A stretch of DNA of 64,000 bases from DATGKG01 sp963851325 (GTDB lineage: Bacteria > Desulfobacterota > Binatia > Binatales > Binataceae). The notes under the pieces were generated by a model. That model made no database searches. It saw only the letters and a program-made list of their open reading frames with translations, and had not been told where the DNA came from. Position 1 is the stretch's first letter. Each line of letters opens with the position of its first letter. Shown here piece after piece: positions 25,716 to 35,079 of the stretch. The translations under genes and the position numbers were made by a program. Location: NCBI GenBank assembly GCA_963851325.1, contig CAWKOR010000002.1, positions 744,001 to 808,000 of the forward strand, written 5' to 3'.

Positions 25716-27164
25716 TCACGCCCGCATGACGAAAAATGCCACCGTGAAATAAATTACGAGGCCGGTGACATCGACCAACGTTGCTACGAATGGCGCCGAC
25801 GACGTGGCCGGATCACCGCCGAGCCTTCTAATCACCAGCGGCAGCAGCGAGCCCGACAGAGTGCCCCACAGCACCACCCCGACCAGCGATAGCGAAACCG
25901 TCATCGCCACCAGGATCCAATGAGGACCGTAAACGCTGCTGAATGCCGACCACAACGCAATCCGCGCAAACCCGACCACCGCCAAGATCAATCCCAGCGC
26001 CAGCCCCGAAAGAATTTCGCGGCCCGCCACTCTCCACCAATCCGCCAGTTTGACTTCACCGAGAGCCATCGCCCGGATGATGAGCGTGCTCGCCTGCGAC
26101 CCGGAGTTGCCTCCGCTCGAGATGATCAGTGGAACGAACAGGGCCAGCACAACCGCTTTCGCGATCTCGTCCTCGAAGTGACCCATCGCGGTCGCAGTCA
26201 GCATCTCCCCGAGAAACAGCAGCACCAGCCAGCTCGCGCGCTTTCTCACCAACGTCATGAGCGAGGTTGTCATATACGGCTCATCGAGCGCGCCGGCCTC
26301 GACGCCTCCACTACGCAGCGCGCGATTGGTTTCCTGCTCGAGCAATACGTCGATGACGTCGTCGACGGTTACGAATCCGACCACGCGTCCATCGCCCTCA
26401 AGAACCGGGACCGCCAGCAGGTTGTAATGACTGACCTTGTCCGCGACCTCCTGTGGTCGGTCCTGGACGTGGACCACAATTGGTCGACGCCGCATTATGG
26501 CCGATACCGGCCGGCCGGGATCCGACACGATTAGATCACGCAGCGAGATGGCGCCGAGAAGATGCCCGGTGTCCGGTTCGAGGACATAGCAGGCGTAGAT
26601 TGTCTCTCGATTGGCAGCAACCTCCTTTATGTGGTCGAGCGCTTGCCGCACGGTCATTTCAGCGCGCAGGCTCACAAACTCGGTAGTCATGATCCCGCCT
26701 GCGGTGTCGTCGTTGTAGCGCAGCAGGACGTCCACTTCCTTGCGGACTGCGCTGCTGACGAGCGGAAGAAGGCGATGGCGCTCGTGCTCACTCATATCGC
26801 GCAGGATGTACGTAAGTTCGTCGGAAGAAAGTCCTTCAAGGATGTGGGCTGCAAGCTCGGGCGCGAGGTGTTCGCAGATCAGTGGGCGCCGATTGAGATC
26901 CGGGAAGTCGAAGAGCGAAATAGAAACGTCCAACGGAAGACGTCGAACCACCTCGACCGCGTTTGATAAGCGGAGCTGATTGACCAGCACCGCCATCTCG
27001 GGAATCCGAAGCCCGGTAAATGATGACGGCAGCGGAGAATCGGGAGTCTCGAGGCATTCTTCGAGAATTTCAAGCTGCTCATCGTATGAGGTCTCCTGTA
27101 CGGATGAGTACAGGTGATCGCTGTGATTTCCCGCACGTTCGTGTGCTTCAGATTGCCCTTCCAT
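25716..27164 (-). CDS. mgtE: Magnesium transporter MgtE
   Basis: A 482-residue MgtE. Residues 45-155 form the helical N-domain. Two CBS domains follow (about 160-290, with TTEFVSLRAEMTVRQALDHI and VVGFVTVDDVIDVL) that sense cytoplasmic Mg. Five membrane helices come last (about 310-482), with the conserved pore segment ISSGGNSGSQASTL. Length matches the family. It is a channel-like, Mg-gated importer. Divergent from ligD across a 121-base spacer in which I see no M-box riboswitch or other structured leader. Confidence 0.95.
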   Translation of the reverse strand: MEGQSEAHERAGNHSDHLYSSVQETSYDEQLEILEECLETPDSPLPSSFTGLRIPEMAVLVNQLRLSNAVEVVRRLPLDVSISLFDFPDLNRRPLICEHLAPELAAHILEGLSSDELTYILRDMSEHERHRLLPLVSSAVRKEVDVLLRYNDDTAGGIMTTEFVSLRAEMTVRQALDHIKEVAANRETIYACYVLEPDTGHLLGAISLRDLIVSDPGRPVSAIMRRRPIVVHVQDRPQEVADKVSHYNLLAVPVLEGDGRVVGFVTVDDVIDVLLEQETNRALRSGGVEAGALDEPYMTTSLMTLVRKRASWLVLLFLGEMLTATAMGHFEDEIAKAVVLALFVPLIISSGGNSGSQASTLIIRAMALGEVKLADWWRVAGREILSGLALGLILAVVGFARIALWSAFSSVYGPHWILVAMTVSLSLVGVVLWGTLSGSLLPLVIRRLGGDPATSSAPFVATLVDVTGLVIYFTVAFFVMRA

Positions 27165-27285
27165 GTATCGTTCCCCTCCTGACCGCAGACGGACGAGCTA
27201 TACTCGCGAGAGAATCCAGGGACAATCGACGATTGGTGAAAAACGTGACGGACGACCGCACTTTCGCGTAAGCTATCGATGAACG

Positions 27286-29907
27286 ATGGCGCTAGACCAA
27301 TATCGGCATAAGCGCGACCCCGAACGAACCCCGGAGCCGTTCGGCGGTGGCGACACCTCCGCGGCCGTCTTTTCGAAAAGCGGCGGAATGTTTTGCATTC
27401 AGAAACATGCCGCCACCCGCCTTCACTACGACTTTCGCCTCGCGATGGAAGGCGTGCTGCGCTCGTGGGCGGTGCCTAAGGGACCTTCGCTCGATCCGAA
27501 AGAGAAGCGGCTGGCGGTGTTCGTCGAGGATCACCCCATCGATTACGGCGACTTCGAGGGCGTCATTCCGCGCGACAACTACGGCGCCGGCGAAGTCATC
27601 CTGTGGGATCGCGGGGTTTACAAGGTCATCGATCCGCCCGATGGCGATGCGGCCGAATGCGTTCGCAAGGGCAAACTCGACATTGAGATGCACGGCTTCA
27701 AGATGCGCGGCGCCTATACGCTGGTGCGGACTCATCTACAGGACGGGGGCAAGAGCAAGCAGGAAAACTGGCTGCTGATCAAGAAGCGCGATCAGTACGC
27801 GACCGATGAAGAGGACCTCATCGAGGCGCATCCCCGCTCGATACTCTCGGGCCTCACCATCGAGGAGATGCGCGATGCTTCCGCCATCGGGCAACAAATT
27901 TCAGCACGGTTGGAAGCGCAAGGCGCCGCGCGTCTCCAGGGAGCGCTGAATCCCAAGGCGTTTCCGCTTACGCTCGCGAAGCCTCATGGGAGTGCGTTTG
28001 ATGGCGATGCGTGGCTGTACGAAATCAAGTACGACGGGGTGCGCATCCTGGCCATTCGCGACGGCACACATGTGCGCCTGTTTGCCCGCAGCGGTACCGA
28101 GGTGACGGAGCGCTATCCCGAGGTCACCTTGGCCTTCGATGCGATGCCATTCGGCCGCTTCGTCATCGACGGCGAAATCGTCGCGCTGCTGGATGACGGC
28201 CGGCCCAACTTCGGCAAGCTACAAACGCGCATGCATGTGAGCGATCCGGCAACCGCACGCAAGCTGAGCTTTTCCACCCCGACCATCGATTTTGTTTTCG
28301 ACCTGCTTGCGTTCGACGGCTTCGATCTGCGCTCGATGGCTCTGGAGACCCGCAAGGGCATTCTACAGCAATTGGTGCACGGCGAAGGGCCGATTCGCTA
28401 CTGCGATCACATCGTCGCGCGCGGCAAGGATTTCTTCCAGGCCGTCGCGCAGGCAGGGTTGGAGGGAATGATCGCCAAGCGGCGCACATCAAAGTATCGC
28501 GGCGCGCGCAGCGACGACTGGCTGAAGATCAAGGCGCCACTCACCAGGAATTTCGTCATCGGCGGATTCACCAGTCCCGATGGCTCGCGCACTCATTTCG
28601 GCGCGCTGCTGCTGGGGGTCTATGAAGATGACGGTGGGCTCCGCTACGTCGGAAAAGTCGGCACCGGTTTCAACGGCGACACCCTGAAAAGAATCCACGA
28701 CCAGCTAAAGACGCTCGAAATCGAGGCCTCGCCATTTCGCATCGGCAAGGACCTCGCGCAACCAGAGCGCCGCGCTCGCTTCGTGGAACCGAAACTGGTC
28801 GCCAGCGTGCGCTTCGGCGAACTCACCAGTGAAGGATGCGTGCGGCATCCGAGTTTCATGAAGATGGTCGAGGGCCTCGAGGCCGGTGAATGTACCTGGG
28901 AAGCGGCATTCGGCGGAACCGGTAACACACCATCCAACACCGAGCAGACCCCGATGCCGCTGGAGGAAATCCAGCCGCCGAGTGCGGGCGCCGACGGAAA
29001 ATCGCGCGAGGTGACGATCACGCATCCGGACAAGGTGTTCTGGCCCAAGGAGGGTTACACCAAGGCCGACCTGGTCGACTACTACCGGAAGATCGCGCGC
29101 TGGATGCTGCCCTATTTAAAGGATCGGCCGGTGATGATCGTGCGCTACCCCGATGGCATCGAGGGCAAGAGCTTCTATCAAAAAGATGCGCCGGCGTTCG
29201 CGCCGGAATGGATCCGTACGGTGACGATCTACTCGCACGACAGTCAGCGCGACATCAATTATTTCGTGGTCGAGAACGAAGACGCGCTCGCCTACCTCGC
29301 AAATCTGGCGACGATTCCCATTCACATCTGGTCTTCGCGCATCGCGAGTGTGGAGAATCCGGACTGGCTGCTCTTCGACATCGATCCAAAAGGATCAACC
29401 ACCGAGAAAGCGGTGCATACCGCGCGCGAAACAGTGAACCTGCTAAGCGAGATCGGGCTCAAGTCGGCGATCAAGACATCAGGACAGATGGGCATCCATG
29501 TGATGGTGGGGCTCAAGCCGGCTTATACCTATCAGCAGGCGCGTGATTTTTCCGAGATCGTTGCCAGGCTGGTGGTAGCGAGGATTCCCGACATCTGCAC
29601 CATCGAGCGCAACAAGCCGGCGCGCAAGGGCAAGGTCTACATCGATTACCTTCAGCTCGGCCACGGCAAGACCATCGCCGCTCCATACACGGTACGGCCA
29701 AATCCAGGTGCGCCGGTATCGTCACCGATCCGGATGGCCGAACTGAAGCCCGATCTCGATCCCGAGAGTTTCACCATCAGAAATATGGTGGCGCGGATGG
29801 CCAAGCTGAAGAGCGATCCCTTCCTTGGCGCGATAACCGATCAGCAGCGCCTCGAACCATCTCTGGAACAGCTCTCCGCGAAATACCGGGAGGCCGGCCT
29901 CGGCTAG
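27286..29907 (+). CDS. ligD: Multidomain NHEJ DNA ligase LigD (PE-LIG-POL)
   Basis: An 873-residue protein with all three LigD domains. Residues 20-190: 3'-phosphoesterase (ATRLHYDFRLAMEG). Residues 215-540: ATP-dependent ligase, motif I lysine Lys248 in EIKYDG, motif III FDLLAFDG, motif IV EGMIAKRR, motif V WLKIK. Residues 575-870: archaeo-eukaryotic-primase-type polymerase with D-x-D (Asp698, Asp700) in LFDIDPKG. The order PE-LIG-POL matches Pseudomonas LigD, not the POL-first mycobacterial order. With Ku (32548-33471) it would process, fill and join double-strand breaks. Its stop overlaps the end of the convergent phosphodiesterase gene by four bases. Confidence 0.96.
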   Translation: MALDQYRHKRDPERTPEPFGGGDTSAAVFSKSGGMFCIQKHAATRLHYDFRLAMEGVLRSWAVPKGPSLDPKEKRLAVFVEDHPIDYGDFEGVIPRDNYGAGEVILWDRGVYKVIDPPDGDAAECVRKGKLDIEMHGFKMRGAYTLVRTHLQDGGKSKQENWLLIKKRDQYATDEEDLIEAHPRSILSGLTIEEMRDASAIGQQISARLEAQGAARLQGALNPKAFPLTLAKPHGSAFDGDAWLYEIKYDGVRILAIRDGTHVRLFARSGTEVTERYPEVTLAFDAMPFGRFVIDGEIVALLDDGRPNFGKLQTRMHVSDPATARKLSFSTPTIDFVFDLLAFDGFDLRSMALETRKGILQQLVHGEGPIRYCDHIVARGKDFFQAVAQAGLEGMIAKRRTSKYRGARSDDWLKIKAPLTRNFVIGGFTSPDGSRTHFGALLLGVYEDDGGLRYVGKVGTGFNGDTLKRIHDQLKTLEIEASPFRIGKDLAQPERRARFVEPKLVASVRFGELTSEGCVRHPSFMKMVEGLEAGECTWEAAFGGTGNTPSNTEQTPMPLEEIQPPSAGADGKSREVTITHPDKVFWPKEGYTKADLVDYYRKIARWMLPYLKDRPVMIVRYPDGIEGKSFYQKDAPAFAPEWIRTVTIYSHDSQRDINYFVVENEDALAYLANLATIPIHIWSSRIASVENPDWLLFDIDPKGSTTEKAVHTARETVNLLSEIGLKSAIKTSGQMGIHVMVGLKPAYTYQQARDFSEIVARLVVARIPDICTIERNKPARKGKVYIDYLQLGHGKTIAAPYTVRPNPGAPVSSPIRMAELKPDLDPESFTIRNMVARMAKLKSDPFLGAITDQQRLEPSLEQLSAKYREAGLG

Positions 29908-31388
29908 GATGCCGCGCCGAACATGCTCAGCACCGTCGAGGCCAGCTCGGAGATTGGCAATGGCTCGGCCTTCCCGGCACGTCGCTGACCCGGTTGCAGC
30001 ATTATCTGGAAGCCCTCGGGTCGGTGATTTCCCCCGCGTCCAGTGCCGAGGTCGCCGCTAAGCGGTCCCAATGACGAATTAACCTGCCCCACCTGCGCAA
30101 CATCGCTCCATCGCACGATGATGTCCGGCAGGCGATCAACGGCCTCGCCGCTGAAGTGGTCGCCGATTGAACAAACATCCCGCACCAGTGGCCTCCCATC
30201 GAGAGTCCGCAGGCTCAAAAAAGAGTCGCTAACAAACTCCTGATATCGCGCGAGAGTTGCACTTCCAGGCTCGAGCATTCCCGCTCGTTCGCGCCCGCGG
30301 ATGTTCAACCGCAGGTAGCTGTTGTTGTCGGAGCGCAAGGTGAACCCGGGTGTGTGCGGCCAATCGTGGCCGGAGCTGAACGCACGATCGATCACCGCAT
30401 CGCGAGTGCTTTGTGAGACGCGCTTGGCGATCAAGCTTTGCAACGACGCCGGAACCCGGTTGCGCAACATCCGCATCATACTGCGCTGACGCGGCGGACG
30501 TCCCGACGGAAAGAGGCTCGGCTCGAGCTCGCTGAATCTTTGGTTGATGCGATCCATCATTGGTCCGGCGAATTGGTCCTTCGACACGTTCTCGTCCATG
30601 CCGTGCAAGGCGAAAATCATCACTGTGGTTTCTTCCAGGTTGATGGCGGAAAGGACTTCCCCCAGCGCCTGGTCGAGGTCGCGATAAACTTCGAGCAGCG
30701 CGCTGGGTGGAATACTGGACTGGCCGTGGGGGCCATCGGGCCACAAGATGTGACCGCCGCGATGCGATTCACCGAACACGCCGATAAAGAGGTCCCAGTC
30801 CCGGCTGGTCAGCAACCATCGCATCATCTCGCTCTTGATGCGTATACCCTTCAGGAGGTGGTCCCGGATCCTCAGCCGCTCGCGCAGAGTCTTGTCGACC
30901 GGTACCTCGATACCCATTGGATGGCTTCCGAAGCGGCGCTGAATATCGGCCGTGATTTCGCGTGGATAGGACTCCAGGGGCCGGTAATTGTCATGCGTTC
31001 CCCAATCGGTGATTTCGATTCCGTTCGCTGTTTCACGAGCCACCATCAGAGGCACGTCGAGCGCGATGGTCTTTATTCCGCGCCGATGAAGCGCGCGCCA
31101 AAACGGTTCGCGGCTCAGCTGCTCCATCCTGATCCGGCTAAGTCGCATCGCGTCGGCGTCCCATTGCACGATGTGATAGATGCCGTGCTCCCCCGGCGTG
31201 CTGGCGGTAAAGAATGTCGGCCAAACCGCCCCGGCTAGCAGATCGGCGGGGGAGTGGAGCCTGCGCACGACTCCACAGTCCAGCGCGCGGCGAAAGTTAG
31301 GCAGCGAAGAAAGCGCGCTCCTTATATACTCGAGGTTGGCGGCATCGAACCCGATCATCGCCAGTTTGGGCGACCTAGCAGGCATCAA
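29904..31388 (-). CDS. Type I phosphodiesterase/alkaline-phosphatase-superfamily protein
   Basis: A 494-residue cytoplasmic-type protein. It starts LAMIGFDAANLEYI, the metal-binding Asp strand of the superfamily. STPGEHGIYHI matches the P-G-E-H-G signature after the nucleophile. HGMDEN and similar His/Asp pairs further on suit metal sites. The usual nucleophile Thr just before the W-P pair is not evident here: the local sequence is A-V-W-P-T. It is the last gene of a minus-strand set with an oxidoreductase (14-base overlap) and Ku. The substrate is unknown. A related protein is encoded at 54297-55871. Confidence 0.78.
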   Translation of the reverse strand: MMPARSPKLAMIGFDAANLEYIRSALSSLPNFRRALDCGVVRRLHSPADLLAGAVWPTFFTASTPGEHGIYHIVQWDADAMRLSRIRMEQLSREPFWRALHRRGIKTIALDVPLMVARETANGIEITDWGTHDNYRPLESYPREITADIQRRFGSHPMGIEVPVDKTLRERLRIRDHLLKGIRIKSEMMRWLLTSRDWDLFIGVFGESHRGGHILWPDGPHGQSSIPPSALLEVYRDLDQALGEVLSAINLEETTVMIFALHGMDENVSKDQFAGPMMDRINQRFSELEPSLFPSGRPPRQRSMMRMLRNRVPASLQSLIAKRVSQSTRDAVIDRAFSSGHDWPHTPGFTLRSDNNSYLRLNIRGRERAGMLEPGSATLARYQEFVSDSFLSLRTLDGRPLVRDVCSIGDHFSGEAVDRLPDIIVRWSDVAQVGQVNSSLGPLSGDLGTGRGGNHRPEGFQIMLQPGQRRAGKAEPLPISELASTVLSMFGAAS

Positions 31389-32466
31389 CGGTACTTCCAG
31401 TCTCGCTTACTTCGATGGATTTATTTTCCGCGATCGATCGCCTCACGGCTTCGAGGCAGGCGAGATTTCTAACTGCACCAGCGAAATTGGTCGCGAACGG
31501 CCGGCGCACAGCAAGCGCGTCAAAAAAATCCGTTAGCGAAGAGCGAATCGTGTAATGCAGCATCGAACGACGACGTATCAACGCCCTGGAGGCGAGGGCA
31601 ATCGCGTCCGCGGATCCTCCCATGATTGCGTTCTTCCACGACCGCGAGGTCTCTACATGCAACGCGCAGTTAGGGTTCCCGATCCGCGCCATCGCCGTGT
31701 CCCCGAAGATAGCGATTCTTTCCCGGTTACGCTCCTCATGAGAAATATCGCAACTCACTTCAGCCCCGCTTTCGAGCTGCATCTCAATTGTGATGAGGTC
31801 CTCTTGCCATCGAACGGTGTGTGCTTCGGCGCGCATGCGCGCGATCCTTTCCCCAAACACATATTCAATCATATCGAGTTGCGAGCTGCCCAGATCGTAG
31901 AGTGCTCCACCTTCGGTCCGGTCGACATGATGCGCGGTGACCGACATCCATGGGCGCACATCCACCCGGAGAGTAAATTCAGCGCGCCGCACTTTCCCGA
32001 GTTGCCCGCTCGCGCAAAGGCGGCGCAGGTTCTGATATGCGGGCCAGAAGCGGCGATTGAAATTCGGCATCACCAGCCGGCTCGCTTCGCAGGGAGCCTC
32101 CAGATTCCTCAACTGATCGTATAGGAGAAATGGCTTTTCGATAAAAACCGGGACGCGACGACTCAGGGCTGCGTTCAAGATAACGAGATGCGTCGATGGT
32201 GGAGAAGCAACCAGCAGGGCATCGATCGGCCGATCCAGCAAATCCTCGTGACCGTGGTGAAGAGACGCATCGGGGAAGGAGCGCTTCGCCGCTAAGCAAG
32301 AAGCCTGTAGAGGATCCGCGATGGCCGACACAACGATGCCACCAAGGCTGCGCAGCGCCGGGGTATAGTAGAGTTGCGCGAGGCGACCGAACCCTACTAT
32401 CCCAATTTTGAACACCGCTTTAATCGATCCCTGTCCGAAAACTCCGGTTTTGTCCGCGCACTGCAA
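31375..32466 (-). CDS. Gfo/Idh/MocA-family oxidoreductase
   Basis: A 363-residue NAD(P)-dependent protein with the Rossmann motif IGIVGFGRLAQLY, IDALLVASPPSTHL, and the catalytic-lysine motif FIEKPFL. The C-terminal domain has GALYDLGSSQLDMIEYV, where His/Asp of the family appear as S-Q/D. The ATG at 32466 gives a 17-residue extension with no family match; GTG 32415 (V-F-K-I-G) is an alternative. It likely oxidises a sugar or inositol-type substrate. It lies 81 bases after the Ku gene and overlaps the next phosphodiesterase gene by 14 bases. Confidence 0.84.
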   Translation of the reverse strand: MQCADKTGVFGQGSIKAVFKIGIVGFGRLAQLYYTPALRSLGGIVVSAIADPLQASCLAAKRSFPDASLHHGHEDLLDRPIDALLVASPPSTHLVILNAALSRRVPVFIEKPFLLYDQLRNLEAPCEASRLVMPNFNRRFWPAYQNLRRLCASGQLGKVRRAEFTLRVDVRPWMSVTAHHVDRTEGGALYDLGSSQLDMIEYVFGERIARMRAEAHTVRWQEDLITIEMQLESGAEVSCDISHEERNRERIAIFGDTAMARIGNPNCALHVETSRSWKNAIMGGSADAIALASRALIRRRSMLHYTIRSSLTDFFDALAVRRPFATNFAGAVRNLACLEAVRRSIAENKSIEVSETGSTVDAC

Positions 32467-32547
32467 CCTTCAGGTCGCGGCGTTGATTAGCCAGTCTCGG
32501 CCGGAATCGAGAGCGTCCGTCACAATGGAATCGGAAAATCGACGCGG

Positions 32548-33471
32548 CTACTTGCGCTTACGTGTCTTGGCACTGCCGTGCGAGCGGGTGGTGCCTGCGC
32601 TTCGGCCTCCGGAGCGGCTCGAAGCTGCGGCGGCCTGCTTGGGCGCCTCTTCTTCCTGTGCCTCCGTGGACTGAGGCTCGGCCTTCTCATCCTTGCCGCG
32701 CTTCTCCAGCGAGGCCTTGAGAGCGCTCATCAGGTCGATGACCTTGCCCCGAGGCTGCTCCGATGGGGCCGCACTGACCGCTTCTTCGCCGGCCACCTTA
32801 CGCTGCGCAGCTTCCAGCACGCGCTCGCGGAATTCATCGTGGTATTTGGAGGGATCGAACTTCTTCTCGGTAAGGTCGTCGATGAGGCGCTGGGCGAGCT
32901 CGAGCTCCTTGTCGCTGGTTTTCGCATTCTGCCCACGATCGACGTCGGCCTCGGCGACAATCTCGTCCTGGTAGTACATCGTATGAAGCATCAATCCGCC
33001 CTCATACGGACGAATGATCACTAAGTGCTCCTTGTTTCGCATGGTGTAATGCGCGAGCGCGACGCGTCTGCTTTGCATCATCGCTTCGGCCAGCAGCTTG
33101 TAGGCGCGCGCCGATTCCGGCGAGCATCCAAGATGGTAGGAGTTTTCGAAGTAAACCGGATCGACCTGCTCGAGCGGAACAAATTCGCTGATCGCGACAG
33201 CGTGATCTTCATGCGCCTCAAGCTTCTCCAGCTCTTCGTCGGTGAAGGTTACGTAAACGCCCTTCTCGATTTGGTAGCCGCGCACCAATTCGCTGCGATC
33301 GACAATCGCGTCATCGACCGGGCAGTAGATTTTTTGCTGGATGCGGCTTTTGTCCTTCGCATGAAGAAGATTGAAACTGACCGACTTGGGCCGGGTGGCG
33401 GTATAGAGCTTTACGGGGATCGAAACTAACCCGAAAGAGATTGAGCCTGCTGCTACTGGTCGTGCGGCCAT
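32548..33471 (-). CDS. ku: NHEJ DNA-end-binding protein Ku
   Basis: A 307-residue bacterial Ku. The N-terminus has SISFGLVSIPVKLYTAT, and the middle has YFENSYHLGCSPESARAY and KEHLVIIRPYEGGLMLHTMYY, all family landmarks of the beta-barrel ring that slides over DNA ends. The C-terminus (residues about 250-307) is a Lys/Arg/Ser/Ala-rich, low-complexity tail, which in other Ku proteins adds DNA binding and ligase contact. SD AAGGAG precedes ATG 33471. It recruits LigD, encoded 2.6 kb away on the other strand. Confidence 0.95.
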   Translation of the reverse strand: MAARPVAAGSISFGLVSIPVKLYTATRPKSVSFNLLHAKDKSRIQQKIYCPVDDAIVDRSELVRGYQIEKGVYVTFTDEELEKLEAHEDHAVAISEFVPLEQVDPVYFENSYHLGCSPESARAYKLLAEAMMQSRRVALAHYTMRNKEHLVIIRPYEGGLMLHTMYYQDEIVAEADVDRGQNAKTSDKELELAQRLIDDLTEKKFDPSKYHDEFRERVLEAAQRKVAGEEAVSAAPSEQPRGKVIDLMSALKASLEKRGKDEKAEPQSTEAQEEEAPKQAAAASSRSGGRSAGTTRSHGSAKTRKRK

Positions 33472-33567
33472 AATGAGCTGCTCCTTCTTCTAATGTTCTC
33501 TCGACTCCGCGACGCTACGCGCTCCCTCGGTACCGTAGAGCATCGGCACCCTCCGCTCCGGAGGCGG

Positions 33568-33592
33568 ATAAGCCGCCAAGATGGCGGCTTAT
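33568..33592. repeat. Inverted repeat in the spacer upstream of ku
   Basis: A perfect 10-base stem (ATAAGCCGCC / GGCGGCTTAT) with a five-base loop sits between the DksA-like gene and ku. It may terminate the DksA-like transcript or lie in the ku leader. A second GC-rich dyad (CCTCCG-CT-CCGGAGG) lies next to it at about 33550-33564. No U tract is present. Confidence 0.4.
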
Positions 33593-33685
33593 AACCACGG
33601 TAGCCTATATCGAAGAAAGAGCCTCCGCTAGATGGCTAAAATGCCCCCCTTTTGGACGCTTTCGCCACCGAGCGAAGCCCTCAAA

Positions 33686-34261
33686 TCAATCTTTGTTCTT
33701 GCGCGGACGCCCTCGACGGCGCTTCGGTTCCTCTCCGCTCGGTTCGTCGATGGGGCCGAAAGGATCCTCGGCGTGCGAGTCCGCGGCTTCCATAACGCCA
33801 TAGCTATTGGGCTCGCGGGCCTCTGCTTCCATGTCGGAGGGAGGCGTCCAGGTCTGGCTGTAAGGCTCGATGGTGCCGCCGGCGCCCCATCGACCTCGGC
33901 TCTTGCCGCGTTTTTGCTGGCAATCGACACAAAGCAGCGCGAATGGCAGTGCTTTGAGCCTCTCCAGAGGGATGTCCTCGCCGCACTCGGCGCAGGTTCC
34001 GTAGGTGCCATTGTCAACTCGCGCAAGCGCCTGATCGATCAGCCTCAGCCGATCCTCGGAACGTTCGATCAGGCTGGCGTGGGTTTCCACATCGGCAGTC
34101 GAGCGCGCCACGTCCATCTCATCACCTGGCGAAGACAAAACTTCTTGACCCTGGTCGCGACGGAACACGGCGATCTTCTGGAACGTCTCGTCCCGGAGCC
34201 GCGACAGGATATCCCGCAGCTTGCCGTGGCGGTTCGAATTCGATGTCATTGCGAGTCCCAT
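33686..34261 (-). CDS. DksA/TraR-family zinc-finger protein with a basic AT-hook-like tail
   Basis: A 191-residue protein. Residues 1-85 form a helical hairpin typical of DksA-like factors that enter the RNA polymerase secondary channel. A C4 zinc finger follows (C-A-E-C, then C-V-D-C 17-18 residues later). The last 90 residues are an unusual extension: Gly/Pro/Glu-rich, then KRRRGRPRKNKD, where R-G-R-P flanked by basic residues matches an AT-hook. The start ATG 34261 has AGGAG upstream; ATG 34249 is an alternative. It may act on transcription and also bind AT-rich DNA. The tail's role is inference. Confidence 0.8.
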   Translation of the reverse strand: MGLAMTSNSNRHGKLRDILSRLRDETFQKIAVFRRDQGQEVLSSPGDEMDVARSTADVETHASLIERSEDRLRLIDQALARVDNGTYGTCAECGEDIPLERLKALPFALLCVDCQQKRGKSRGRWGAGGTIEPYSQTWTPPSDMEAEAREPNSYGVMEAADSHAEDPFGPIDEPSGEEPKRRRGRPRKNKD

Positions 34262-34747
34262 CTTTCTCCTCTACTTCACCCATAGTTTGGGTCCTGCAAA
34301 TATTTACGCGATTGGCACCCACTCGGTTTCCCAAATGACGCGATGCGGCAAGCCCTGCGATGCCGAATTTGCCGCGTAATACCGTCCTTCCCGTGCCAAT
34401 TCGACGTAGTTATGATTCGACGTACTTACCCCCCAAACGCATCAATGCTCGATCACAAATATTTGCCAAATCGCATATAGCCTCGTTTCCGATTCTGTTT
34501 CGCCCATCCATTGTGCAAGTACGCTGCCGCCGCGCGAGGCCATCCGGCTCCCCTCCTCGTTCACGTTTTTTTCTTCCCCCCTTCATCTAAAACGGCTTCG
34601 CGAACGTCTAATTTCCGATAATGGGACGAACGCTGGCCGTCCCTTTTTGCCGCATGTAGCGGAATTTTGTCGCCGAATCGCGTCCCGCTTCCATTAACGC
34701 GACATTGAACCATCACCTGGAACGATGACCTGAAAGGATGACCTCCG
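34262..34747. other. AT-richer gene-free spacer with a direct repeat
   Basis: No gene is evident on either strand. The stretch contains two copies of ATTCGACGTA (34399-34408 and 34415-34424, 16 bases apart) and two AAATATTT elements (near 34297 and 34461). Close to the next start are two GATGACCT copies (34724-34731 and 34737-34744, 13 bases apart). These could be operator sites or leader elements for the small genes downstream. Confidence 0.4.
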
Positions 34748-34981
34748 ATGAATAACGTCTTCGTCCGACGCCAACCGAAGGTCACCAGAATCGAGCCGTC
34801 CCCGACGGGCACCGCCAAGGTCCTGAAGTTCGACCGCCGCAACGGCGTCATCGTCGTGGAAAAGCTCGGCCCGAGGACCAAACCGAAGTCCGTCGTCGCG
34901 ATGGTCCGGGATTTGCTCCGCTTCTGGCGACCGAACGGTACCGCCACCCGATCGCACCGCGGTCGCAGCGGCCTTCGGTAG
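34748..34981 (+). CDS. Small basic protein of unknown function
   Basis: A 77-residue, strongly basic protein (MNNVFVRRQPKVTRIEP...). No family is recognised. An AAAGG stands about 10 bases before ATG. Codon use resembles the neighbouring genes. A longer frame on the opposite strand (34561-34947) has no better claim, so the strand is somewhat uncertain. It precedes a possible 27-residue membrane peptide gene by 14 bases, suggesting a small two-gene unit. Confidence 0.45.
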   Translation: MNNVFVRRQPKVTRIEPSPTGTAKVLKFDRRNGVIVVEKLGPRTKPKSVVAMVRDLLRFWRPNGTATRSHRGRSGLR

Positions 34982-34995
34982 AGGGGAAAAACCCG

Positions 34996-35079
34996 GTGAC
35001 GAATCTGGATTGGATTGCCGGAATGATGGGCGCGATGGCGATTGCCGCCGTGCTATGGGTCGCGGTGGCCTTCGGCTAA
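34996..35079 (+). CDS. Possible 27-residue single-helix membrane protein
   Basis: A GTG-started frame of 27 residues, MTNLDWIAGMMGAMAIAAVLW and a short end, forming one hydrophobic helix after a short polar start. A GAGGGG Shine-Dalgarno-like stretch lies about nine bases upstream. It follows the 77-residue gene by 14 bases. It is too short for a homology-based call, and the evidence is the helix, the ribosome site and the spacing. Confidence 0.4.
   Translation: MTNLDWIAGMMGAMAIAAVLWVAVAFG

Noticed and set aside
27165..27285. M-box or other magnesium riboswitch upstream of mgtE
   Set aside because: The spacer is only 121 bases, shared with ligD, and I see no structured leader in it.
34282..34340. 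TTGGCACCC motif as a second sigma-54 site
   Set aside because: The GC pair does not occur at the required distance from the GG pair.
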